Source: Membranipora membranacea (taxonomy: Eukaryota > Bryozoa > Gymnolaemata > Cheilostomatida > Membraniporidae). From it: DNA of 64,000 nt. The stretch is taken from contig OU612071.1 in the NCBI GenBank assembly GCA_914767715.1, forward strand, positions 28,271,681 through 28,335,680, written 5' to 3'. The stretch's first letter is position 1, and each line of letters starts with the position of its first letter. Shown piece by piece: positions 1 through 12,700 of this stretch. The notes below the pieces were generated by a model, which worked only from the letters and a program-made list of their open reading frames with translations, was not told where the DNA came from and did not search any database. A program made the position numbers and the translations under genes.

Positions 1-999
1 ATACAGCCCGCTGTCGGTCTCAGCGCATGTCAAATAATGGTTATGAGGTAAATAATCGGAAGATGAGAGAATCAAAGCGTGTTTTGGAATACATGAGATT
101 TGTGATATTATTTGAAAGGCCTACATATCAATCAGAGAGTAAGGGACATCAACCGCTACCACCAATGTTATAATAGTGGCTAATTACTGAGAGTACAATG
201 TTAATTACTGCAAATGTTTGGGATCACTGATTATCTGTGGTTCTTGGTCTGACATGATGTAACAAACATATTTAAACTTAGTTTATGTTTAGATAAGAGC
301 TTATATGGTTGGCTGTATAACCAATAATCAGACGCAGTTGAAATAAAAAATGTTCCTTCCAAATTGCATAGTGGAATGTAATACTTAGCTTGAGATAACG
401 AAACCAATATATTGATTAAAGGGCGCTAGCAAATTACCCACACTTACTGAAGGTTATTATCAGAGGAAACTGCCATTGTTGATTTTATCAAAGGAAATGG
501 TTTTCCACATTATGAGATCATGGGATTTCCCAAAGAGATTGTCCACTGAGTCTTATTATTGCTGAATGTTTATGGCAATAGTCTTTTACACTCTTTTCTA
601 CTTCGGTCTGAACTGAAGTAAATTGCATTAGGGAAAAGTGATTCAGAGAGTTGAAGACTGGATATCATCAAGATATTGAACTCTATTTTCCAATGGAGTA
701 CTCACATAACATAGGAGTAGGGAAGCATAAAATTAGGCCACTCTGTTCAACAACCAAGGGATACTTTAAACCATCACTCCAGTATCATATTTGTGAGCTA
801 CGGATGATATAGGGTGTATACAGATACATTGTATATCGATGCATACCTTTTGAGTATAATATGAGTAAAGACTTTTAGGGGATAGTTTCTATAGTAGTCT
901 GAGACATACCTACATTAGTCTGCGACATACCTACAATAGCCTGAGACATTCCTATAATAGCCCGAGACATTCCTATAATAGCCTGAGACATAGGCCTAC
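1..999. other. no gene recognised; probable intron of the TRAF-like gene
   Basis: Apart from the short tandem repeat at 892-990 I see no supported exon. The GC-richer first 30 bases could be an exon end on the minus strand, but there is too little sequence to decide. Confidence 0.4.
892..990. repeat. short tandem repeat, unit about 23 bp
   Basis: About four imperfect copies of a unit built on 'cctgagacattcctataata' lie just downstream (gene sense) of the last visible TRAF-like exon. They are intronic in that gene model. I see nothing coding in them. Confidence 0.8.
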
Positions 1000-2447
1000 C
1001 TGTAGAGTTTTGATGGTGATCCTCTCTTTAGATCCACACTTATAAGGACAGTTTACCTCCAGTTTCAGTATATCCTTAAAGGCAGCTTTATCCTGAGTCA
1101 CTGTTGTTATATCTGTAATAGAACATATATATTATACAGATTGAGAGCCGTCGCTGTTTGTTATAAATGCCCCTACCGGTTACATGTTCCGATACCGTTT
1201 ATATCCGTCATTAGAGTAGTTAAATGCGGTGGGTAACCTCACATAGACGTCCAATTCTGAATATGGACTCTGCGTATTTATAACTATGTATCCTACATAG
1301 ATAGTACATAGATAGTACATTGTCATTTTCGGGTAGTAGTAGTAGTATAAATGTTATATTCAGGCTACGGTGGTTGGCCTGTTCTGCTTTTATCAACCGA
1401 CAGAACTAATCTACTTCTCGTTGATGAGGTTAGAACACTTACCTAGCTTACAGTGGTTAGCGGAGCCGCCTCCTGGTCTATTTACGACATCCACATCCAT
1501 CACCTCATCATCGTCAGAATCATCAGAGTACCGCATCGCATCCGCATCCAGATCTGGTACCGCTCTATCATAAATATCATATACAATGTAGACTTTTTGT
1601 TTTAAAAAAACTGAATTAGACAACTTGTTTTTTCATTTGAAAACAATGTATTGCTTTTATCATTGCGTTTGCTGAGTATAATAATAATATTTGTAGTGTA
1701 AGTTGGCTATGTTTTCTTCACAACACAGCACATATATCATCATAACAGTAAGGACTTTATGTCACTGTATGGGAAGTAGGCGGACAGACAGACCTGACAT
1801 TCCGAGCACGACGACCCTCTACAGCGTTATCGTCATACTTCTCCAGTTCACAGGCGTCACATAAATGCTCCTGTACGGGCCTGTAATAATATAATCAGAG
1901 TTAGGGAAGGGGAAGTAATAAGCATCGTGGTGCTGATATATATTATCACTCGATGGGGCTTCTGTAGTTGCAGCTTATATCAGGTTCGAGGTCTGGTAAG
2001 CTGTTGATCGAAAATCATCTATCTGCTATCATTCATACGCCTTTATCTGGACATTCTAGCTGATAAAACTTTATTGCTACCTGGCTTTGATGATGTCGAA
2101 GCATTCTTTACAAAATCTATGACCACATATAGCCTGGTACGGATCGCGTAGTACACGACGTGTAGTCAGACCGCCACCTCCGCACTCCTTACGGGCGCAG
2201 AATAGAGATTTCTGCTCCTTCAACTTATCCTGATTATAAAACAATACATGTAACACAATGTAGTATATAATAAATAGCGCTCCTTGAATTAGATTTAATA
2301 GCAAGAATCTCAAAACTTCAAAATACCTCACATTGAATAGCTTTGAATATTAGATCAAACCTGAGCCTTCTTAGAGAATATCTCCAATGGGTAACCGGTC
2401 TCATCTCCCCACGGGTTCACAATTCTACTAGATACAGACGTCGCCAT
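1000..2447 (-). CDS. TRAF-like RING/zinc-finger protein, 5' half (partial)
   Basis: Five exons on the minus strand join in phase: 2447-2361, 2229-2081, 1880-1794, 1564-1443 and 1112-1000, each with AG/GT borders. The ATG at 2447 follows an in-frame TAA, so it is the likely start. Exons 2-3 make a RING finger: a first Cys pair, then AICGHRFCKEC, then LCDAC. An acidic Asp/Ser linker (SDDSDDDEVMDVDVV) follows in exon 4. Exon 5 has DKAAFKDILKLEVNCPYKCG, which resembles the start of TRAF-type zinc fingers after a RING. TRAF proteins are cytoplasmic adaptors and E3 ligases acting downstream of TNF-receptor and Toll-type receptors. The remaining fingers and the MATH domain are missing. Exon 5 ends in a good donor at phase 0, but I could not identify the next exon in 1-999, so it probably lies left of the window. 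The family is fairly clear; the subtype is not. Confidence 0.72.
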
Positions 2448-3160
2448 AACCTCAGCGGTATTGTCATCGATGATATGATAGCAAGTAAATTATTCTTGGA
2501 GCAGTGATCACTGAACCAGTTTAATCTGGGTCAGTCGATTCCGTTATTCTTCTCCGAGTTTCTCGCTACTTGCATCGGTTAGACACTAAACAAAACATCG
2601 CATCTTTTTGTTTATATACCTTCTTGTAAAACGTAAGAAATCAAGACATCAAATTAGATTGTGCGTCAGGCTACGTAATCTAGCCTAAGTCTCTAGAGAC
2701 GTAGGCTAGATCATGTGGTTTTATAGATGTCTTAGCAAATATCTCATAGCCAATAACCACGCGAGGATACTCCTAAAACTGCCAACTTGTCCAGTATGAT
2801 ATATGGGTGGAGCAAAATGCATGAATTTACTAAGGCTATATCAACATAAAATCCAGTAACAATGAGCATTCATGTAGTCTATCTACTTAAATTAGTAAAC
2901 AGTCACTGTCATCACATGAACTTTCAAATGCAAGGAACATTTACATGAAACTGGAAGAGTCAAACAACTAACTGATACGATATAGGATATGATCAAGTTA
3001 AAAACAGTATAATTACAATAATAATAAATAACTTACTCTAGTCCGCAAGATTCTGCTTAATAACTGCGTAACACAGTATGAAGCTTGAAAGATGTATAAG
3101 TATAACTATAAATATGACTGAATTCGATGAGAAATTAATTTACAATGGCGACTCAACGCT
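2448..3160. other. 5' flank of the TRAF-like gene
   Basis: AT-rich sequence with no convincing exon, RNA gene or repeat. It would contain the TRAF-like promoter and 5'UTR, but I see no clear TATA box or other element. Confidence 0.4.
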
Positions 3161-3164
3161 TGCT

Positions 3165-3675
3165 CTGGGAAAATGGGAATCTACGACATTTAGACCCAAC
3201 AATTTAGACCCAACCAAATAGACCCACTACAAAATAGACCCAATACAAAATAAACCCACTACAAACTAGACCCAGAACAAACTAGACCCGAATCACTATG
3301 AAAATGACCCAGAATGAAAATGACCTGAGATGAAATTGACCTGGAATGAAAATGACCTGCATAATGAAAATGACCCGAGGTCAGGGTCATCTTAAGCTGT
3401 CCGACTCATCCCGATATTGGCAGGTCACAAAAAGTCTATTACCGGAAATGAAAATGACCCAACCAATCATAAACCTATATGAAAATGACCCAACCAATCA
3501 CAACCATATATGAAAATGACCCAACCAATCCCTGAAGGTGTTACAACATAGTATTTAACTTTGGTCATAGTTAAAGGTAAAGTATGGAATATATACATAG
3601 CTATGGTAGCAATGAACTAAACCTTTAGCTCATTGATGGTAGGCTATCTGGGGTGGGGTTATGGACCCCCCACTC
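3165..3675 (-). mobile_element. short non-autonomous element of TAGACCC / AAAATGACCC repeats
   Basis: The left part repeats 'tagaccca' with spacers of about 12 bp (six copies). The right part repeats 'gaaaatgacccaaccaatc'. The whole resembles, in reverse complement, the left end of the MULE at 17.0-17.34 kb, including the distal segment 'tagttaaaggtaaa' and the terminal 'ggggtggggtta'. No coding sequence. It is either a short derivative or an isolated end of the same family. The outer limits are approximate because I found no target duplication. Confidence 0.65.
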
Positions 3676-3996
3676 CTGCCTGCCTACCAGTTCACCAATT
3701 CAAGAATTGTCATTTTTCGGTGAATGCTATTTTCAAAAGAATTCGCGAATTAGGTCAATATTTTGGACACGTGATCATAACAAACATAGATTTCAAGTAG
3801 ATGACATAGAATTGGCCGGCGTGGGAAGGAGTAGACAACTACCACTAATAAAACATATAATGTATTGAACCAGGCACAGGTGATTTAAATATCAGAGGAG
3901 TTTGCAATTGCACTTGGTATTAAGTTTGAAAGCTAACCTTAGTTCAAAAGGTTCTAAATCTTGATTGAAACAGCCCAGGGACTCATTCAATATGTT

Positions 3997-6180
3997 GAGT
4001 GAGTTGTCCCCTCTTTCATCAAAACAACCAAATCTATGTCATCCTAAGTAGTGTTATTTTACATAGATTTGGGGACTTAGTCTTCTCGGCTTGCTTTTTT
4101 CTCCGACGAACGAACCGCAGTATCAAACATATCAAACACAGTCTGAATCTGTGATTTACTGCAATTAATTCTATTAATTCTTATGTATATGTAATAAGTC
4201 AAGCTCAGGGGTTTGGGGGTTTCCAGCCTGTCTCACTATCAAGGTGGATAGGGGGTGTCGCGGGCTGCGAGGGGAACTGATCCGATGCCTATATGGCACA
4301 TGTAAAATATTTTTACAGCAATACATTGAGGTTTACATTCATTCGAAAGCTTGTAGTGCTTGATTAATACAGAGAGTTGGTCCCTGATTAATACAGACGA
4401 GAAGCGCCAAATCGGTTTTTGTATGAGTGAGTTGTCCCCTCTTTGAACAAAACACCCAAATCTATGTTATCCTACGTTGTGTTATTTTACATAGAATTGA
4501 TGACTTAGTCTACTTGGCTTGCTTTTTCTCCAGATAAAGTGTACAGCGGTATCAAACATATCAAAAATATCGAACACGGTCTGAATATGTTATTGACAGC
4601 AATTAAATGTATTAATTCTTATCTATGCGTCATGAGTCAAGCTCAGGGGTTTGGGGGTTTCCAACTGATGTCATCGAGGAGGATACGGAGTGTCGCGGGT
4701 TGTAAGGGAAACTGATACAATACCTCAATGGTACATAAAACATTAATTTTACAGCAATACATTGAGGTTTACATTCATTCAAAAGGTTGTAGTGCTTGAT
4801 TAATACAGAGAGTTGGTCCCTGATTAATACAGACAAGAAGCGCCAAATCGGTTTTTGTATGAGTGAGTTGTCCCCTCTTTGAACAAAACACCCAAATCTA
4901 TGTTATCCTATGTTGTGTTATTTTACATAGAATTGATGACTTAGTCTACTTGGCTTGATTTTTCTCCAGATAAAGTGTACAGCGGTATCAAACATATCAA
5001 AAATATCGAACACGGTCTGAATATGTTATTGACAGCAATTAAACGTATTAATTCTTATCTATGCGTCATGAGTCAAGCTCAGGGGTTTGGGGGTTTCCAA
5101 CTGATGTCATCGAGGAGGATACGGAGTGTCGCCGGTTGTAAGGGAAACTGATACAATACCTCAATGGTACATAAAACATTAATTTTACAGCAATACATTG
5201 AGGTTTACATTCATTCAAAAGGTTGTAGTGCTTGATTAATACAGAGAGTTGGTCCCTGATTAATACAGACGAGAAGCGCCAAATCGGTTTTTGTATGAGT
5301 GAGTTGTCCCCTCTTTGAACAAAACACCTAAATCTATGTCATTCTATGTCATTCTATGTTGTGTTATTTTACATAGATTTGATGACTTAGTCTACTTGGC
5401 TTGCTTTTTCTCCAGATAAAGCAAACAGCGGTATCAAACATACCAAACATATTGAGCACGGTTTGAATATGTGATTAACAGCACTTAATTGTATTAATTC
5501 TTATGTATGCGTCGTGAGTCAAGCTGATAGTTTTGGGGGGTTTCCAACTGGTGCCATCGAGGAGGATACGGAGTGTTGTGGGCTGTAAGGGAAACTGATA
5601 CAATACCTCGATGGTACATAAAACATTAATTTTACAGCAATACATTGAGGTTTACATTCATTCAAAAGGTTGTAGTGCTTGATTAATACAGAGAGTTGGT
5701 CCCTGATTAATACAGACGAGAAGCGCCAAATCGGTTTTTGTATGAGTGAGTTGTCCCCTCTTTGAACAAAACAACCAAATCTATGTCATCCTACGTAGAT
5801 CTATTTTACATAGATTTGAGGACTTAGTCTACTTGGCTTGCTTTTTTGCAATGATGAACGGGCAGTGTTACTAAAAAATCCTTATCGTATTAATTATTAT
5901 GCATGTGTACAAAATGATGTAGTGTGTCTAACCAAAGAATTTTAATGATTGCAACTAGTGTCAACAGCGAGAATGGAATGTGCCATGAATAGTATTTGAA
6001 TCATAAACAATAGATGGTATATATATGAAACAGACGAGGGACGCCAACAATATTTTTATGAGTTTACTCTCTGACCTACAACCAAATCTATGTCATACTA
6101 TGTAGGATTGAAAAACATAGATTTGAAAATTTAGTCTATTTGACTGGATTCACAAGCCAATGCATTGCTCAAGGTCTGGT
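3997..6180. repeat. tandem satellite, unit about 436 bp, four to five copies
   Basis: The phrase 'gagtgagttgtcccctcttt' starts at 3997, 4425, 4861, 5297 and 5744, giving periods of 428, 436, 436 and 447 bp. Inner copies are nearly identical ('gttggtccctgattaataca', 'agaagcgccaaatcggtttt'). The first and last copies are divergent, and a decayed copy continues to about 6180. No ORF is conserved between units. Confidence 0.92.
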
Positions 6181-6747
6181 TGACCAACTGCACTTAACCA
6201 TGTTAGTTCATATATTTTTATATAGAAAACAACTCAGTAGTGTTTGAAACCAAGGAGTAGAATGCAAAGATCAATTCCATGTTTTTTCACGCTACAACAT
6301 AGATCTGATTTCACTGATCAGAGAGTGGATAACTCTTTATGATGTCGATTTTGTTACGATTCTAGGACTAGGATCTTGTACACTCAAGTCCTGAAAATAT
6401 TCAAATATCTGTGTGTGACTAATTAAGTGATGTTCAACTAATATATTATTGAAGATATACCGATCACCTTCTTACATGTAAAAATAATACTGAAATAAAC
6501 AACAGGTTTGTAGGTTTAGAGGCATAAAAAGCATAGAAGGCACAGAATTCATGGATTACAAAATTGAAAAAACAACAGGTTTGTAGGTTTGCTTTTGAGA
6601 ATAAAAGTTTATGTAAAAATACTGCATAGAAGGCATAAAAGTCATGGATTATAAAATTGAAATAAAGAACAGGTTTGTAGGTTTGTCTTTGAACATTTAT
6701 AGGAAAAAATGAATGATTGCAAGGTATGCAAGTTTGTATGATATGTC

Positions 6748-9700
6748 TCACAATGAGATGGACAACACTTCGTTTAGGTTTCTTCGGTATGCTTCTTCAG
6801 CTTCCCCAAGAGATACTTTGTCAGCTAGTTGAATGCCATTGATAATAACCTAGAAAACAATAAAATCAAAGGTTAATTCAGCAAGGCAAGTATATTTTGA
6901 TATTTACCAACCAGGTCCAGACCAGAAAAGATGGAAGCTGAACATTGTAATAATTATTCTTATACACATTGGAGAATGACTGTAGAGCTAAAACTTCAAA
7001 ACCTTATGGATTCAATCATCTTACCAATATAAGTACAACTGTAAAAGTCAGCAATGTGCCTTGCAGCTAGGATGATTGAAATGAAACAGGTTACCTTAAT
7101 TCCAGTTGACAAAACAAGTTTCTCATTACTCTCTTGTCATTCAGATTGTGTTTGATCACAGCGTTAGAGTTAAAACTTCCAACTCCTTGATTTGATACGT
7201 ATTTGAGGGCTCTATACGTGGTTGGACATCATATTTGTTTGCCGATGATAATGGATATTTCAATGTTACATAATCCCTTTAAGGGAGTATGTAACATCTA
7301 GTGATCAGACATACAAATAAGGGAGTCCCTTATTTGTATGTCTGATCACTAGAACACCCTTTTGAAGTGCTGGTATGCTTACCTCAAGCAAGTAATTGAA
7401 CCAAAACCAATCCTCTAGCGCAAATTTCCTGTTGGCTTCCACTATTCCAGCTCGTGCACATCGGAGCACTAATTTCGTAAATTTGTCATCCTGATAATAA
7501 AAGACACATCAACATAAAATTTGCAACTTTAAGTATTTGATAAGAGAGAACCAAAACAGAAATTAGAGGTCATTTTTCTTAACATATTAGGTGTTATGTG
7601 CCCTTTGAGCATGTCAGGATAACTTCAAATTTAGAATTCAGTGGTGTTGGCCAAAATTTATATTGTAACAAGCTGGTCAATGTTAAGTCATTTATATTAA
7701 AAGGGGCTCCCCCACACAGGACTGTCTATAATATCTATAAATTAAGAATCCCAATCTATAAACTTAAGCGCGCTGCGATGGCATGTGGCCCACTCATTTC
7801 ATCAATAGACTGACAGTTGGAAAATTCCAAAAACCTGGGGAAAACCCATTAGATTGTAAACATATCTGAATGTTTGCTTTGCTACACAACGACCATACAC
7901 ACACAAAGAGAGCACAGGAGACACACAGCACTGACAGCACTTTAGAGACACATTAAGAAATCTATAAATCTATATCTTTACATTGATAACATCTATAAAT
8001 CTATATCTTTACTTGCATCTATCTATAAGCCTACAAGCCAAGAAATGGTCATCTATAATCTATGCTATAAGTAGGGGGGGGGGGGGCCCCATTAAAAGTC
8101 AGTTATTTCTCACCTGCTTATCACCAATCAATATTGGGGACATAGCAGCTCTCTTCAAGTGAGACATGGCTCCTTCAGTACCTTTTATAAATGTAGCTTC
8201 CTCATCTCCAGCTGCACACTTAACTGTTACTTCTTGTAGCATTATCTGTAATATGAATAAAATAGGAGCACTGTCAATGGAACAACTCAGTCAGGGGTCT
8301 TTCAATCAGAGTGTGACTGTGTGATGCACTCATTCAAATATTGCTCGTTTGGTCTTTCAAGTAGACAAATTTGTTCCCAAATCGCTCACTCAGAATGTAT
8401 ATAGTTTGTCAATGGGAGAGGGAGAGAGACCCTCGCAATTTTCATTTTAGCTATGTTTAATTGTTCCATGATTTGTCATGATGAGGTATTTTATATATTG
8501 GCTATTCAGTCTGGTGACGAGGAAGTCTGGTGAGTTTTTTTCCCAAGAATGAATGGATAAATAAGGGATAGCTTTAAAAACTCAAAATGACTAAACTGGG
8601 ACCGGAAAGCAATTCAATATTGAACACCTTTGAAATTATGAAGAAATTGTCATTCATTGTAGCTGAAGGATATGTTGTGTGGCGCAGGGCCCTTTAGTGA
8701 TTCTGACACTCCATGCCGGATTCCACGGAGCATTTGACTAGTCGGCTCAGAATCAGTCAGCTGTAACAATGTGGAGGGAGTTGATAATAAGTTGGTGGTA
8801 TACCAAGTGCTGTTGTGGCCACTACTTATTACTACATTAAACGGTCTTTGTGCAAGCAATTTAATTTTTTTTATAATTACTCATTACTGATATAGGATAA
8901 CTTTGATGAAAAATAGTTTTGTGTTCACCTTCCAAAAATAACAGAAACGTTTTGTATCCTGGATGTTGATATTATGGTATAAAAATAAAGCTCTAATCAG
9001 TCATTTGAAAGGCAAAAGGAGTGACAACAAATTTGTATTTCAAATACACTTTTAAACATAAACTCGAAAAAAAGGATATGGATGGACAAGCACTGCAAAC
9101 TGCTCAGGATTTAAGTAGCAAGAAAAGGATTATTCAAACCTAATACATATCGTATTTCATGACAACTGAATTCTAATGTTGATAATGCCTAAGGAGTGGG
9201 ATTATGACTGTAATAAAACAAAAGAGTTCCTGCAAACTGAGAATCATACCTTGAAATTATCATAGAGTACCAGTTTTTTGATAGAAACTTTAGCCGGACA
9301 GTTCATCTTCATCGTGTTCTGAATGCGTATACGTCGTTTCACTGGATCAGGGTGATCCTAGAAAAGAAAAATTTCTTATCTTCATCAACTGTTGTTGTAC
9401 AAGCAGCATGATTGAGGTGTTACTATCTGTAGTCATCTCTTTGTCAGAAAATATTTCACACATACACCTTTTGGAACAATAAATTAGTCAGATGCGCAAT
9501 AATCCAATTGATCACATCACAGTACAAAAGCTACGATCTTCAATTCTACTCTTACTCTAGGGTATATTTCTACAACCAGACTCAAAGCTTTTTACCCTGA
9601 TTTCATTCTACCCAGCTACTTTATTACACAAACCGTCTTTGATAGAGTAAAAATGAATGGATGTAGCACAGCAAACATCACACTACGCTGAGACTACCTA

Positions 9701-12700
9701 ACATCTCTAAATTGAAAAAATTATTGGTAGAGACAACTGAACACCATATACATGTATCTATATATACATATATTATTATTCCCAACTTTTTGTTTGCAAC
9801 TTACAGTACGCTGCTCACAGAAACCTGGCCTTCTTTTCTTCCCATGCCTGCAATCCAGATACTGTGAACCCACACCCGAAAAAGCCTGGTGCACTCCGTC
9901 AATTCTCTCAATATATATTCTCTTTTGCAGGAGCCCTACAAGGAAAATAATTCAAGTATGATTTGTTAGTATTTGGTAGGAAACCATAGCCCCCAGCCCA
10001 CTAGTAAATAATATTTCAGAGAATTACAATTCTTGATTTACTATACCCAATAGTAACTAAGTTGCAACCATAGTAATTAAGTTCCAACTATAGATGAATG
10101 TGAATTCACCAATAATTGTCTATTATTCTCTTTTGTGATATACCCAACCTAGGGTCACCAGTACCAAACTTTGGTCCACTCTAGCTTATTGCAATTCCAT
10201 CATGTAGAACCTATCTATCAATTTAATTCTTCATCATAGGCATTCTACCTAGGCTCATCAGTGTCACGGGATTGTATTTAGCAGGCCCCCTAATTTGTTT
10301 GTCTGCTTGTGATTCACCTTTAATGTCTGATTCACCCAAAATTGTGGTGAGCACAGGAAGGTTGTGAACAAGGTCAAGCGGTGTTTGTGGTTCTGTTTGC
10401 GCATAAGGCCTCCTGGAAAGGCAATCAGCATTGGTATTAGTTTTCCCACTTTTGTGTTTGGTGTCATAGCGACCTAGTCTGCCCTTAGTGTCCTTTATGC
10501 TTTTCAACCACTTGAGGCTAATGTGGTCAGTGAGCACCAAAAAGTGTTGCTCCGCAAGGTGATGTTTGTATTTCTCTACTGCTGTAACCAGGGCTAGTCC
10601 CTCCTTATGTGTTATAGAATAATTTAAACAAAAAACAGTAGTATAGATCAGAATATCAGAACAACAGAAAGTAAGCTTGGTTTGGTGGAATAAGGTATAA
10701 ATAGATTTTTTTCAAGAAATCATAAATATATGTCACTAGTTTTAAGGCCTTAGCAACTTGAATCCTTGATTCATGTTGTTATAGATGAGTGAGGTATTAC
10801 TATTTGCTATGTCATTTGCCATTTAAAAAAGATATGAGGCTGAATTTAATACCGGAACATAATTAATATTTTGCATGACTTGCTTGGGCAGTTTCATAGC
10901 TCTAAAAATTACAACACTTGATAATAATGATTTAAATTTTTTGACCATTACAGGCAGTGGTGTGAGAGATTATATTATTTTACCAGCAGGCTAGGTGATG
11001 CAGACCAATTAATTAAACCAGAATGTCAAACTTCACCTAGAACAAAATTATTTTCATGACATTGTTTTTGGCTGAAGATGGCTCCATCCATAACAGTTCT
11101 ATTATTTAAAAAGATCAAACCAAATCTGGGGCTGATAAATAAAGGTGTTTCTATTATATGTTGTAATTACAAAATAAGATTAAATCTTCATAAGCAGGAT
11201 TAGCTTCCTTACACAAACATAGAACATATATGTCAGGCAGCTTGGCAATTATTTTTGCTGGTATGAATGGAAACAGAACAATATCATTGATTACACCCAT
11301 GCCTGCACCAAAGGTACCAGAGACATGAGGATGTTTCATACCCAATAAACAAAACAAACAGTGTCTCAGATATTTTAGGTATCTTAGATGATTCTCCAGA
11401 TTACCAATCATTATGAGAGTGAAGTAGATTGCTCTACCTGTTTTAATATTAATGCTTTATCCTTTCACCTGTTTGGTGAGGGAATAGTGTTCCAAAAGAT
11501 TATCATAATTTTATCCAGCTTTTTTCACTTGGAAGATTGGTGTGCATATTCACACAACCATCCACCCCTACCCCCATCATCCCAGTCAATTTTTCTTCCT
11601 ATAGAAATATAAGGGCAAATATATGTTTATTCAATTGCAGCGGATTCCTGAAGCTCTATGCTTCTTACCATTTGCCCGTGTCCAGTGTTTCCTTTGGTCA
11701 ATTAGAAACCTATTTTCCTAGATAAGTACCAACACTTATGTTGAATATTGGTGTGATTATTCGCTTGGAAATGAAGATGACCTGCATCCTACAGCTGAGT
11801 CAAAACAAGATATGAATCCGTTAGTCTGCACAATGTAATTTTAATTTCTTCATCACGGCCTACCACCAGGCACCAACCAGATAAGAGAGAGATTTTACTG
11901 AGTGCAAAAATATTTGCTAGCAAGCTGGGGGATAATTTTTTGTGACAATACACCAATGATGATTGGGAAAGTTAAAGCAGAGATTCATGACACTGATACA
12001 AATTGACGAATTTTAGGAAATAAGCTTGCATTTACTTTGACAGAATGTTGTACTGCTACAGGTGGAAAACTTTTGCCTTGCAACCTGAAATCCCCCAAGA
12101 ATATTACAGGATTTAGTTACTTGAAAGCTACCAATGAGTGGAAATGAAGTAAGAATTATCTCTTCTAACCTGAACAAAAAAATGCTACCTCTATATATGA
12201 CAAGGATTTGAATGATGTGGCCAAATATGACTATTAGAATGCCTAGGCTGTTTATACAAAATAATTATTTCATATGTTTCACCATCACACCAACACATTT
12301 CAATGGTCTACATACAACTCTCACATGGAAATAATCAGAAAAATTTATTCCCTCTCCACATAATATTCATCATCAAAGGTCACCCAGTAAATAAAAGTGC
12401 ATCATTTATTTCGACATGATATTTTGTAGACACTGACTATTGAACCGCTATGGCATGCTCATGCTCTATCCTGCATAATTCCAGCAAGAATAAACTGGCT
12501 TAATCACATTTTTTTAACTCAATTAGGGTATAAAACATAACACAACACCTCAATTCCTTGTAACGGCTTTAAATTACAGACCCTGGATTAAAACGGATTA
12601 AAACAGCTGTGAAACTAACTAATTATGATAAAGATAAGCAAGTAGCTCTGCTGGTTTGATTGCATGCCCTTCACACAGGATCATTTTCCGCTTCAGTCTT

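Noticed and set aside
1370-1573. 67-aa plus-strand Ser-rich ORF
   Set aside because: Antisense shadow of the acidic linker exon of the TRAF-like gene.
11154-11411. 85-aa hydrophobic ORF on the minus strand
   Set aside because: No recognisable domain and no supported borders; expected by chance in AT-rich DNA.
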